Part shown: positions 22,554-30,778 of the stretch, one piece after another
Layout: each line of letters opens with the position of its first letter
How positions within the stretch are numbered: position 1 is the stretch's first letter
Origin: a virus
DNA length: 31,641 bases
Virus record (IMG/VR): IMGVR_UViG_3300020595_000121
Coordinates: 1-31,641 of that record
Strand: one strand, 5' to 3'
Program-made: the position numbers and the translations under genes
Notes under the pieces: generated by a model
The model's database searches: none
Told to the model about the DNA's origin: nothing
Seen by the model: the letters and a program-made list of their open reading frames with translations, nothing else

Positions 22554-24897
22554 AACCAAAATCTGCATAGTTAGGTTCTTTGCCTCTTTTTCTCATTGCA
22601 TTCTGCCAGTTAAGATCTAGAAACTCATCGTTGTGGTAGAAGTTATCTGTGTCTTGCAATTCTTGTTCTTCAAACTTAGTTGTGTACTTAGCTCTGTCTT
22701 CTCTAAGTATCATTACCATATCCATAGCAGAAACCCTATCCGTGTTAATGTCTGGGTTCCAAGCTATACATTCTTTTATGTATCCTATACTCCTAATCCT
22801 TCTTAGGTTAGGTATAGTCATGCTTATTGTCTTTTGAGTGTTGTCGTCATACCTTTCTTCTTCGTAAGGTGTGAGCATCCATGTTCTCTGTAAAGTTTTA
22901 CCTAGCTTAATAACATCCTTTGTTGTTCTAGTACCTTTTGCTCTGTTACCAAATAAGTTAGACTTTACTATGTCCATATCTCTTAGGATCTCAGGACTGT
23001 CAGCTAGTAAATGCAATGCATGGTTGTTACTAAAGTAAGAAAACAAACCTTTAAGGTTATTCTCGTAATTAGCTTGTGCGTTGTAAAACATTAACAGTCT
23101 TATGCATATTTCGTAAAACTCATTAGCCAGCTGAGGTCTAGCAGTGTATTCTGCTACAATCTTATCTGTCCACAAATCAAACACTATTATTGATGCGAGC
23201 GAGCCTCCGATAGTATAATCATTATCAATAGGGTCAATGCCGGCAATATATCTATTATCGAATATGTTTCCATCTCTATCTTTATTAGGCATTTCGTAGA
23301 TTTCTATTGCACCATTAGATGATGACCCTCCTTTTACTTTGTAAGGGAACTCTCTAATAGGCTTGTCATCTGTGTTACGCCATTTAGTAAAACCGTCATC
23401 TCCATAAACTATAGTACCTTGATAATGAGTGTCTAAGAAAGAATCTAGCTCTGGGGCTATATCTTCTAAATAATCTCTAAGATCTGCTACAGGAAATGCA
23501 ACACCCTCTGTACGCATAATTGCCTCTTGAGGAGTTATTGGCTCCTCTGCTTTTGTCTGCACAATTGTGTTTACATCAGAAGATCCGTATTTTACTTTAG
23601 TTCTTTTCTTGTTTATTTCTATTAGTGCACCAATAACATCGCTATTACCGTTCTTATCCATCTTACCTCTGTAATTTAGATAAGTTCCAAAAAAGAATGC
23701 ACAATTGTTTTTTCCGTTTGTGTTTTTGTCAAATACGTTAGGTATTGAATGTATGTTGTAACCTGCTGAGTTATAGAAGATTTCTTCTAGACCTTCAAAG
23801 GCTCCACCTTCGACACCACCCGTACCACCAGCCATCATAAATCCAAATGCAAATCCAGACTCCTCTACTGATGGTTGTGCAATTTTCCATGCGGTTAGGA
23901 AGTCATCAAACTTACCTGCTTCTTCCCATAGAACTAAAGCACCCCTTTTTCCACGGGCTTTCTGTGCATCATTCTTGAGTGTAACACCCATCACTTCATT
24001 AAGCACACCTTTTTCTGTACCAGTCTTGTTGTCCTTAAACCCCATTCTCCAGTGCATGTCATTTAAAGAATCCTTAAGTGACCTTGTCTTTGGCCATGGT
24101 GTGTGAGTTGCACTCCAGTCTATAACTGACACAAACTTATTTAGTACACCATCCTTAGTCAAGTATTCTTTCTCGTTTGCAATTGCAAATGACTTTACTT
24201 TAGCTTTGGCCTTTTCAGAGTCACCTAAAATAAAGTTTCTTGCTAACATGTTGCTAGCTTTTACCGAGTAACCACAACCCCTTCTCTTTAGGTTTGCACC
24301 GTGCATACCAAGAGCTCTACATTGTTCTACATAGTGAAAGAACCAGTAATCTGCATCATATACGTATGCAAACCCTTCTAGTCTGTCAGCTTTCTTTGTA
24401 CCTTTTATTATTTCTGCCCTAAGTAACGGTGCGTAGTTTAACTGGAAGTAATAATTACCAGGTATCCATTCCCCGTCACTAGGTCTAATCATACCTTCTC
24501 TACATCTTCTTGCTTCTTCTGCCCAGAATCTAAAGTAGGTTGAGTTAGGGTTCTTGTTTGGATATATTTTTGTGTAGCATCCGTGCTTCTCAAAGTGTAT
24601 AGCTGCAGGTCTAAAAAAATCCATATCCTCAAGTATGTGAGGATTGGTAAGGTCTACAACTATTCTGCCATTAGGATCTAATTCTCTAGGCACTATGTCT
24701 GGATCGTCAGACACCTCTGGCACTAAAGGGTTATCCCATCTATCTAAGTCTTTAGCAAACTTACGATTAGGATCAGAAAGATTTTGTATAAACATAATAG
24801 AATCTATGCTGTCAAGAAGAGATTCTTTTTCTTCTCTTGGCATAGAGTCTAACAGCTCCTCCGTAATAGGAGTTTGTAAATTATTAAACTTCCTCAT
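22549..24897 (-). CDS. terL: Terminase large subunit (packaging ATPase and nuclease)
   Basis: 782 residues. It pumps DNA into the prohead and cuts it. The ATPase half shows a deviant Walker A, RRGCGYS (205-211), with K204 just before it; Walker B is LVLWEEAG (321-328), with E325/E326 as catalytic candidates. The nuclease half has the RNase H-like start IAGIDPIDNDY (D555 as metal ligand), E612 as a possible second ligand and D726 in RVSAMDMVMI as the third. Length is within the range of crAss-like terminases, which are longer than the usual 450-600. It abuts the 183-residue gene (shared base 24897). No intein or intron interrupts it. Confidence 0.95.
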   Translation of the reverse strand: MRKFNNLQTPITEELLDSMPREEKESLLDSIDSIMFIQNLSDPNRKFAKDLDRWDNPLVPEVSDDPDIVPRELDPNGRIVVDLTNPHILEDMDFFRPAAIHFEKHGCYTKIYPNKNPNSTYFRFWAEEARRCREGMIRPSDGEWIPGNYYFQLNYAPLLRAEIIKGTKKADRLEGFAYVYDADYWFFHYVEQCRALGMHGANLKRRGCGYSVKASNMLARNFILGDSEKAKAKVKSFAIANEKEYLTKDGVLNKFVSVIDWSATHTPWPKTRSLKDSLNDMHWRMGFKDNKTGTEKGVLNEVMGVTLKNDAQKARGKRGALVLWEEAGKFDDFLTAWKIAQPSVEESGFAFGFMMAGGTGGVEGGAFEGLEEIFYNSAGYNIHSIPNVFDKNTNGKNNCAFFFGTYLNYRGKMDKNGNSDVIGALIEINKKRTKVKYGSSDVNTIVQTKAEEPITPQEAIMRTEGVAFPVADLRDYLEDIAPELDSFLDTHYQGTIVYGDDGFTKWRNTDDKPIREFPYKVKGGSSSNGAIEIYEMPNKDRDGNIFDNRYIAGIDPIDNDYTIGGSLASIIVFDLWTDKIVAEYTARPQLANEFYEICIRLLMFYNAQANYENNLKGLFSYFSNNHALHLLADSPEILRDMDIVKSNLFGNRAKGTRTTKDVIKLGKTLQRTWMLTPYEEERYDDNTQKTISMTIPNLRRIRSIGYIKECIAWNPDINTDRVSAMDMVMILREDRAKYTTKFEEQELQDTDNFYHNDEFLDLNWQNAMRKRGKEPNYADFGF

Positions 24898-25448
24898 TAC
24901 ATTCCTAAATCAAACATGCTTATATCTTTTGTCCCTGATTGAGCTTTTAATGCTTTTTCTTTGACAACTTCTTTTTCTATTTCGTTTATGGCTCTAATAA
25001 GCTTTGGTATCTTTTCTACTGATCCAGTTATCTTACCTATGTCGTGTATAGGCTTGTTAGATCTCTCATCTCTCTCGTTGAGGTTAATGTTATCTAAGAA
25101 TTCTGATATCTTCTGTAACACTAGCCTAGTGCTTTGCAGTAGTTTTGTACTTGTTGTTTCTGATAGCTTTTCGTAGAACCTCATTGCTTCTAGCAATTCT
25201 TCTGACTGGCCATTAAAATCTTCTGGAAGTTGCAACGCTTCTTTTATTGCTTGCATTCTCTCATCCACATTAAGTATGTGCATAAAATCACTTCTCTCGT
25301 CTGCCATGTAGTATACGTAAGACATTACAAGGTTTGCTTGTATCTTGTCATCACTCTTGTCCTCTTCCCATATCTTTTTAAATGGTGCTAGCATTAATGC
25401 TTGAGGGCTATAAGTTACTACATTGTTTTCTATTTCAAATATATTCAT
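24897..25448 (-). CDS. Unknown conserved-looking protein before the terminase
   Basis: 183 residues from ATG 25448 (MNIFEIENNVVTYSPQALML), preceded by the strong Shine-Dalgarno GGAGAA at 25451-25456. A longer frame to 25490 would start inside the terminator of the previous unit, so it is rejected. The protein is acidic and helical (FKKIWEEDKSDDKIQANLVM, YVYYMADERSDF), without Cys clusters or membrane segments. Its place directly before terL makes a small-terminase or packaging-related role possible, but no DNA-binding motif is evident. I recall similar proteins at this position in Bacteroidetes phages without assigned function. Confidence 0.68.
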   Translation of the reverse strand: MNIFEIENNVVTYSPQALMLAPFKKIWEEDKSDDKIQANLVMSYVYYMADERSDFMHILNVDERMQAIKEALQLPEDFNGQSEELLEAMRFYEKLSETTSTKLLQSTRLVLQKISEFLDNINLNERDERSNKPIHDIGKITGSVEKIPKLIRAINEIEKEVVKEKALKAQSGTKDISMFDLGM

Positions 25449-25472
25449 TCTTCTCCTTTTTTTGCAATATAT

Positions 25473-25504
25473 AAAAAAATAGCTCCACAAACAAGCAGAG
25501 CTAT
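25473..25504 (-). terminator. Intrinsic terminator after the GroES-like gene
   Basis: On the minus strand ATAGCTC and GAGCTAT form a 7-bp stem around a 12-base loop, followed directly by TTTTTTT. It starts 22 bases after the stop codon of the GroES-like gene and separates the chaperonin operon from the terminase unit. The sense transcript may read through in part, since no clear promoter lies between it and the next gene. Confidence 0.82.
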
Positions 25505-25525
25505 ATCATAAGTGTATGACACTTT

Positions 25526-26080
25526 TTACTTAGAGTCTAAAATGTATTTTACATCTCTCTGCGTAACGTGCAGATACTCAGTACCTTCTATAATTTCTAC
25601 TGGAAGCACATACTCGTAATCTTTGTTTACTTTTTGTGCCATAGTGTCACTTAGTCTTTTCTTAAAGTTTTCTAAGTTAATTACCACTTCCATTCCTTCT
25701 TCTAACTGTTCAGCATGTGGACCACATCTTAGTACAGTTTGTCTGTCAGAAAAATCCATCTCCATATCTGTATCACTACCCTTCCCAAAAGAAGCAGTAG
25801 GTAGATATATTCCGTTTTCAACTAGTTTATTTCTTTTAGCCGTAAGGAAGACATTTGAAAACATGGGTCTTACCTGGGAGGGTAGAGAAGTAACAGACTG
25901 AGATTTATCGTAAAGATCTTGTTTTACCTTGGTTTCTTCGTTGATAATCTTTGTTGCGTTTGCAACTAATCCGTCTGCACCTCTAGCTCCCTTGTCTCTC
26001 TGGTTAAAAAAATCTACTATACCAAGGTCTCTAGCTTCAGTATTCTTCTGCTCTTGGATTTGTTTTTTAACGTCTGGCAT
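25526..26080 (-). CDS. Divergent GroES-like (Hsp10) co-chaperonin candidate
   Basis: 184 residues from ATG 26080 (MPDVKKQIQE); the frame extended upstream would overrun the small gene before it. Residues 1-66 are a charged helical extension. Residues 70-182 follow GroES order: VRPMFSNVFLTAKR (70-83, like IRPLHDRVIVKR), a loop with GIYLP (90-94, like the GroEL-binding GGIVL), TVLRCGPHAEQLEEGMEVVI (115-134, like GEVLAVGNG...VKVGDIVIF) and TEYLHVTQRDVKYIL (167-181, like EVLIMSESDILAIV). It sits in one operon with GroEL. Phage co-chaperonins such as T4 gp31 are equally divergent. The fold is inferred; a structure prediction would settle it. Confidence 0.72.
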   Translation of the reverse strand: MPDVKKQIQEQKNTEARDLGIVDFFNQRDKGARGADGLVANATKIINEETKVKQDLYDKSQSVTSLPSQVRPMFSNVFLTAKRNKLVENGIYLPTASFGKGSDTDMEMDFSDRQTVLRCGPHAEQLEEGMEVVINLENFKKRLSDTMAQKVNKDYEYVLPVEIIEGTEYLHVTQRDVKYILDSK

Positions 26081-26081
26081 A

Positions 26082-26225
26082 TTATGCTTTTTTTGTTTCA
26101 CAATTGTTAGCACACTCTACTTTTTCAACTACCTCGTCTATTGACTTTAGTATTGCCGCAGCCTCGTCTAAATTAAACACTCCTTTTAGCATTGCTTTGT
26201 TAATTGCTTGAATAATTGTTTCCAT
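26082..26225 (-). CDS. 47-residue helical protein, unknown
   Basis: ATG frame at 26225 coding for METIIQAINKAMLKGVFNLD, EAAAILKSIDEVVEKVECAN and NCETKKA. It is a short amphipathic helical protein with two Cys near the end (C39, C42). Its stop (26082-26084) is one base before the ATG of the GroES-like gene, so the two are probably co-translated. The small protein is not a known fold. A start at this ATG is supported by neat packing between the flanking genes (22 bases after the previous stop). Confidence 0.62.
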   Translation of the reverse strand: METIIQAINKAMLKGVFNLDEAAAILKSIDEVVEKVECANNCETKKA

Positions 26226-26246
26226 ATTTATTAAATTTAATTGTTA

Positions 26247-26510
26247 TTACTTATTTTTATTTTTTTTCTTTTGTATTTCGTTATAAAGAAAGTATGATGC
26301 GTAAAGCTTACCTATTGCTGGGATGTTAAAGTTTTTCTTTTTATTATCAAACTCTTCCCTTGTAAGCCCATCTTCAAAGACTATTTCTTTAGACTTTTCC
26401 TGTATAAACTTAGTTGGTGAAGTTATTATGTCTTTTACCTCATCAACAGTAAGTCCGTGCTTTTCAGCAATCTCCTTTATCTTTATTTCGTGTGCTCTGC
26501 TAAACTTCAT
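26247..26510 (-). CDS. Small helix-turn-helix-like protein, unknown
   Basis: 87 residues. The N-terminal half (FSRAHEIKIKEIAEKHGLTVDEVKDII, residues about 3-29, written with gaps in mind) is a helix-turn-helix-like or 'iA.khgLtvdeV..Ii' pattern; the second half has NKKKNFNIPAIGKLYASYF, a phrase I recall in small proteins near terminase genes of Bacteroidetes phages. It ends in a lysine-rich tail. Its start overlaps the stop of the next gene upstream by 4 bases (ATGA type). A small-terminase or regulatory role is possible, not shown. Confidence 0.6.
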   Translation of the reverse strand: MKFSRAHEIKIKEIAEKHGLTVDEVKDIITSPTKFIQEKSKEIVFEDGLTREEFDNKKKNFNIPAIGKLYASYFLYNEIQKKKNKNK

Positions 26511-26878
26511 GGCTTTTTTACTTCAAAATTAAATACTAGCTTAAAACCACCCTCAGTCATATTGGGTATAAGATTATGATGGATCTTATTGTCTTTTGTT
26601 AGTACACCCTTTTTTCTTAGCGATGTCAACAAGTTATTAAAAACTTTTTGACTCATGTCATTTAGCTCTGACCTTATCTTTGCTCTTGTTTCTGTAGAGA
26701 ACAGTATCATGTCAACCATCTCTACGTTAGGAATCTCCCTAGAGAGTTCGTATCTGTAGTACAGCATAAGACTTAGTGCCTCTACTTCTTTGTTACGAAG
26801 CTTGTGATAAGGTTTAAGAAACTCCAGCCAAAATCTAAATATCGATTTCTTGTCTGTGTGTATTCTTTTTATGTTCAT
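26507..26878 (-). CDS. Winged-helix-like protein, unknown
   Basis: 123 residues from ATG 26878 (MNIKRIHTDKKSIFRFWLEF), chosen because AGG lies 8 bases upstream and the overlap with the previous gene falls to 44 bases; ATG 26896 would add six residues. The region 'KLRNKEVEALSLMLYYRYEL' and 'LNDMSQKVFNNLLTSLRKKG' followed by VLTKDNKIHHNLIPN has the order of a winged helix: helix, turn, recognition helix, two-stranded wing. I recall similar genes just before terminase in crAss-like phages, where their function is open. It may bind DNA as regulator or packaging factor. Confidence 0.6.
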   Translation of the reverse strand: MNIKRIHTDKKSIFRFWLEFLKPYHKLRNKEVEALSLMLYYRYELSREIPNVEMVDMILFSTETRAKIRSELNDMSQKVFNNLLTSLRKKGVLTKDNKIHHNLIPNMTEGGFKLVFNFEVKKP

Positions 26879-27119
26879 GTTCTGACCTATCGGCATAATG
26901 CTCTATCTTTACTAACAGTTTGTAATAATTGTTTTTTGAGTTTCCAGTTATTGTAGTTTCTATGTGAAATATTGATTTTGACAATACCTCGTTAATTTGA
27001 TCTACTTCTGTATGGAGCTCTCCAGCTTTGTCTTCAAAGTATTTTAAGTCTGAGCCTTCTTCCTCAAAAATATCAACACTTTTGTCGTTGTTGTTTTTAA
27101 ATCTTAAAAGCAGACTCAT
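26835..27119 (-). CDS. 94-residue acidic protein, unknown
   Basis: No recognised family. The N-terminus is MSLLLRFKNNNDKSVDIFEE; the centre is acidic and helical (LKYFEDKAGELHTEVDQINE), followed by a beta-like SIFHIETTITGN and a His-rich charged end (EHYADRSEHEHKKNTHRQE). No Cys and no membrane segment. It ends inside the next gene (44-62 bp overlap, depending on the start), and begins two bases after the zinc-ribbon gene's stop. Confidence 0.55.
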   Translation of the reverse strand: MSLLLRFKNNNDKSVDIFEEEGSDLKYFEDKAGELHTEVDQINEVLSKSIFHIETTITGNSKNNYYKLLVKIEHYADRSEHEHKKNTHRQEIDI

Positions 27120-27120
27120 A

Positions 27121-27462
27121 CTACTTCTTCTTTGTTAAGAAATCCTCTCCGTATCTTTCTTTGTACATTTCTTGCCACTCAGAGATATGTACTTCAGCCA
27201 TCTCTGTGTTACCGCAAGGTACGCAGTAATCTACCGACCTTTCTTCTCCTGCCTCTGTAGATTCAAACTCTACCGACTTGATGTTAATACTTAAACAAGT
27301 CTTACAGTAGCATACTGGCTCGTTATTATAATCCTGCTTCTTTACTATTTCACTTAATTTGCTCATATCTTTAATTATTTCTGTGTCGAATACTGGAAAA
27401 GGAGCCATGTTGTTGTAGTACTCTCTTCTCTTTATTTCTTCTTTTAATTTATTAGAATTCAT
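27121..27462 (-). CDS. Zinc-ribbon protein next to GroEL, unknown
   Basis: 113 residues. Two CxxC knuckles, C53-x2-C56 and C80-x2-C83 (in YCKTCLS and YCVPCGN), form a likely zinc ribbon; C51 is an extra. The N-terminal half is helical and charged, and the C-terminus WQEMYKERYGEDFLTKKK is basic. Such proteins are often nucleic-acid or partner-binding adaptors. It follows GroEL by 11 bases and precedes the next gene by two, so it shares the chaperonin operon. Confidence 0.62.
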   Translation of the reverse strand: MNSNKLKEEIKRREYYNNMAPFPVFDTEIIKDMSKLSEIVKKQDYNNEPVCYCKTCLSINIKSVEFESTEAGEERSVDYCVPCGNTEMAEVHISEWQEMYKERYGEDFLTKKK

Positions 27463-27473
27463 ATTAATTTAAT

Positions 27474-29186
<1,713 letters not shown>

Positions 29187-29190
<4 letters not shown>

Positions 29191-29369
29191 GTTTCTCCTA
29201 CGTCTACTGGTGCATCTAATACTGACACCATATATACATTCTCTTCATCTGTCTCTGAGTATACCATCTCGTTTATTATGAATGACATTACTCCTGCTTC
29301 TTCTTGCTTCCATACGTTCTTCTCTAGGAATTCTACTACGTCTGGCTTAAGCTTAATTAATGTAATCAT
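29187..29369 (-). CDS. 60-residue protein, unknown
   Basis: MITLIKLKPDVVEFLEKNVW and on; a mixed helix/strand protein with a strongly acidic centre (YSETDEENVY). No Cys cluster or membrane segment. It starts one base after the stop of the zinc protein before it and its TGA overlaps the next ATG. No family recognised; the operon placement between two zinc proteins and upstream of GroEL is the only clue. Confidence 0.55.
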
Positions 29370-29370
29370 A

Positions 29371-29613
29371 CTACTTGATTGTTTTCCAGTATCCTTCAGG
29401 ACAGTTAGTTTTGTTTGTTCTTGTCTTAGCTCCTAGCGGACATCCACACTTAATGCATTTGTCTGCAGCAGATCTAAATGGACATGCATTACAAACCTTT
29501 CTTCTAGCAGCAAATACTTTTTCGTCTTGCTCGTTAGATATACCAAGCTTGTGCTTAAGTAAGTTTTTATTGCCGTCTACTATCGCAGCTAATTGCTTAA
29601 GTTTGTTTATCAT
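29371..29613 (-). CDS. Zinc-binding protein with CGCPL motif
   Basis: 80 residues. Six Cys at 41, 44, 53, 56, 58 and 71 give C-N-A-C-P, C-I-K-C-G-C-P-L and N-C-P-E-G-Y-W. This 'CxxCP...CxxCGCPL.aKt......CPegyW' pattern occurs in small proteins of many large tailed phages, probably a zinc-ribbon fold. The first 35 residues are helical. Function of the family is not known to me. It overlaps the previous gene's stop by 4 bases (ATGA). Confidence 0.72.
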   Translation of the reverse strand: MINKLKQLAAIVDGNKNLLKHKLGISNEQDEKVFAARRKVCNACPFRSAADKCIKCGCPLGAKTRTNKTNCPEGYWKTIK

Positions 29614-29714
29614 AGTTTGTTCTTAATGAATCTTCCTTTACTGTCTCTTCTTCTTGGCTTAGTATACTTCTCTCCTTTGATCCATGCTACTAATCTTTTA
29701 AATAATTCAGTCAT
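29610..29714 (-). CDS. 34-residue basic protein
   Basis: MTELFKRLVAWIKGEKYTKP, then RRRDSKGRFIKNKL. Very basic (many Lys/Arg) with an N-terminal amphipathic helix. Both ends overlap neighbours by ATGA, which supports a translated gene. The basic tail suggests binding to nucleic acid or the host membrane. No family recognised. Confidence 0.6.
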   Translation of the reverse strand: MTELFKRLVAWIKGEKYTKPRRRDSKGRFIKNKL

Positions 29715-29953
29715 ATCGTATAATCTATTGGTTCTATTTCTATTCTCATTCCTTTTATGCAGTATAATGGCTTTCCAGACATTATTACTCTTCCTATCTT
29801 TTTATGATTCTTTACTACCAGGCAAACTTCTTCGTGCCATTCCTTTTCTGTCATTAGCACTATGTGGTTTTCTTTTCTTGACATTGCATCGTCAAGTATT
29901 GTTGGTAGCTTCTCAGTTATGTTTTTACTGTTGTTCAGTTTTACTACTATCAT
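29711..29953 (-). CDS. 80-residue protein, unknown
   Basis: MIVVKLNNSKNITEKLPTIL and on. Alternating helix and strand, with VCLVVKNHKKIGRVIMSGKP near 49-68. No metal motif. It overlaps the following gene by 4 bases and the preceding one by 29. The size is that of many early-operon phage proteins of unknown role; no family recognised. Confidence 0.55.
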   Translation of the reverse strand: MIVVKLNNSKNITEKLPTILDDAMSRKENHIVLMTEKEWHEEVCLVVKNHKKIGRVIMSGKPLYCIKGMRIEIEPIDYTI

Positions 29954-30257
29954 TTTTGTCTAGTTGTCTTTTTAATTCGTTTTCTATTGCGTTGCTTACG
30001 CCATTTACTGCTTCTGTTACTTGGTCCATTTCAAGCCTCTTTGTTTTTACGGCATAAGAAACTCTCTCCAATACCATCTGTCTTTCTTGACTAGATAGTG
30101 AAGATCCTTTGTGAGCAATAAGTGCGTAGTGTTTTAGTAACAGATCATCTGTAAGACTTAAGATCCTTTTCTTTTGAGGGCTTACTGTACCCTTTACAAG
30201 CATCTGCTCCTTGAGCATTTGTACTTGTTCTTCTGTGAGTTGTTGTTTGTCGTTCAT
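29925..30257 (-). CDS. First protein of the chaperonin operon, unknown
   Basis: 110 residues from ATG 30257 (MNDKQQLTEEQVQMLKEQML). A frame reaching 30383 would start upstream of the promoter and include its hydrophobic-looking translated leader; it is rejected. The protein is helical and highly charged with Gln/Lys/Glu-rich parts (AVNGVSNAIENELKRQLDKN). No known motif. It is first behind the promoter at 30278-30309, with a leader that carries ACACACAAT just before the ATG, complementary to the upstream RNA. Confidence 0.68.
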   Translation of the reverse strand: MNDKQQLTEEQVQMLKEQMLVKGTVSPQKKRILSLTDDLLLKHYALIAHKGSSLSSQERQMVLERVSYAVKTKRLEMDQVTEAVNGVSNAIENELKRQLDKNDSSKTEQQ

Positions 30258-30277
30258 ATTGTGTGTTTTATCTATAT

Positions 30278-30309
30278 CAAAGATACAGTAAATTATTTTA
30301 ATTAACAAA
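30278..30309 (-). promoter_or_regulatory. Bacteroidetes-type promoter of the chaperonin operon
   Basis: On the minus strand TTTG (30306-30309), 20 bases and TATCTTTG (30278-30285) match the Bacteroidetes consensus TTTG-N19-21-TAnnTTTG exactly. The ATG at 30257 lies 20 bases downstream, leaving a short leader. This is the best promoter in the window and the main evidence for host type. Confidence 0.85.
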
Positions 30310-30333
30310 CTTATATATACTAAAGTTATTAAC

Positions 30334-30366
30334 AAAAAAAATACCATATCTCTGGCGAGATACAGT
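30334..30366 (-). terminator. Intrinsic terminator of the structured RNA
   Basis: On the minus strand ACTGTATCTC, loop GCCA and GAGATATGGT form a 10-bp stem (two wobble pairs), followed by A and eight Ts. No gene runs into it: the last stop codon upstream is over 400 bases away, so it terminates the non-coding transcript. Confidence 0.9.
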
Positions 30367-30707
30367 ATCTTTAAAAAACACACACAATGTTTACTATATA
30401 ACTAAACAACTTTAACTTTAATCTTGTTAATGATAAAATGTAATTTTCCCTACATCAGGTGTTACCCTGATCAGAGAAAAGAATTACTTCTTATCCTATT
30501 TTAACCTTCGTATCTTATAGAGTCCGTTCTCTTGACCTACATGGGTAGCTTTACCTGCTTTATTTATCCCACCACTCTACTTAATACTTGAAGGTCTGTT
30601 TCGTAATTACCGGGGACAACCTCTGCTTTATTTAAGCCTACTAACCCGATGTCTAAGTTCCACCGTTAGGGAAGGAACTGTAATCCAAATGATAAATGGA
30701 TATTACT
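30334..30707 (-). ncRNA. Stand-alone structured non-coding RNA, about 370 nt, family unknown
   Basis: A gene-less block with its own promoter (30712-30743) and terminator (30334-30366). No ORF of note on either strand. It is more GC-rich than the spacers around it and folds by eye into many helices on the minus strand: GTAAT..CCA/TGGATTAC at the 5' end; GTTCC/GGAAC whose loop CTAAC can pair with GTTAG downstream (pseudoknot); CGGG/CCCG around GCTT/AAGC; AGGT-TGT/ACA-ACCT; nested long-range ACCTTC/GAAGGT, TAGAGT/ACTCTA and TGGG/CCCA; GTAATT..TTTC/GAAAATTAC around ATCAGG/CCTGAT (loop GTAACA); TGTTTA/TAAACA. No tmRNA, RNase P, tRNA or group I core found. Confidence 0.78.
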
Positions 30708-30711
30708 TCTG

Positions 30712-30743
30712 CAAATATACAAACTTTAGTTTGATATTCCTAA
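30712..30743 (-). promoter_or_regulatory. Promoter of the structured RNA, with palindrome in the spacer
   Basis: On the minus strand TATATTTG (30712-30719) matches TAnnTTTG; TTAG (30740-30743) matches TTTG in three of four bases at the same 20-base spacing as the chaperonin-operon promoter. The spacer holds the palindrome CAAACTTTAGTTTG (30720-30733), a possible operator. Transcription would start near 30706. Confidence 0.7.
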
Positions 30744-30747
30744 TTTT

Positions 30748-30769
30748 TGTATCATTAAATATTGATACA
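30748..30769. promoter_or_regulatory. Dyad upstream of the RNA promoter
   Basis: TGTATCA, 8 bases, TGATACA: perfect 7-bp arms, just upstream of the -33 element. In the minus direction the dyad is followed by AAAAATT, so it is not a terminator for the gene ending at 30779. It is a candidate operator for the RNA. Confidence 0.5.
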
Positions 30770-30778
30770 CTAGTTTTA

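Larger units (their letters stand above)
30258..30388. repeat. Imperfect inverted repeat spanning operon leader and RNA 3' end
   Basis: ATTGTGTGTTTT (30258-30269) pairs with AAAACACACACAAT (30375-30388), and AAAGATACAGTA (30279-30290) pairs with TACAGTATCTTT (30361-30372) with one mismatch. The left arm is the operon promoter/leader. The right arm is its diverged mirror copy, part of which lies in the terminator of the upstream RNA. Confidence 0.72.

Noticed and set aside
25449-25490. Longer start for the 183-residue protein
   Set aside because: It lies in a terminator hairpin; ATG 25448 has GGAGAA at ideal distance.
29593-30057. Plus-strand ORF of 154 codons, very hydrophobic
   Set aside because: Overlaps at least four minus-strand genes linked by ATGA junctions; Leu/Phe/Ser-rich output is typical of antisense of Lys/Glu-rich genes.
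30258-30383. N-terminal extension of the first chaperonin-operon gene to 30383, with a hydrophobic segment
   Set aside because: It would start upstream of, and run through, a perfect TTTG/TATCTTTG promoter and an intrinsic terminator T-tract. ATG 30257 is the better start.
30334-30710. tmRNA, RNase P RNA or group I intron
   Set aside because: Length fits tmRNA and RNase P, but there is no tRNA-like end, tag ORF or GAGGAAAGTCC-type core. For group I, no P7/P3 core was found and no gene is interrupted.
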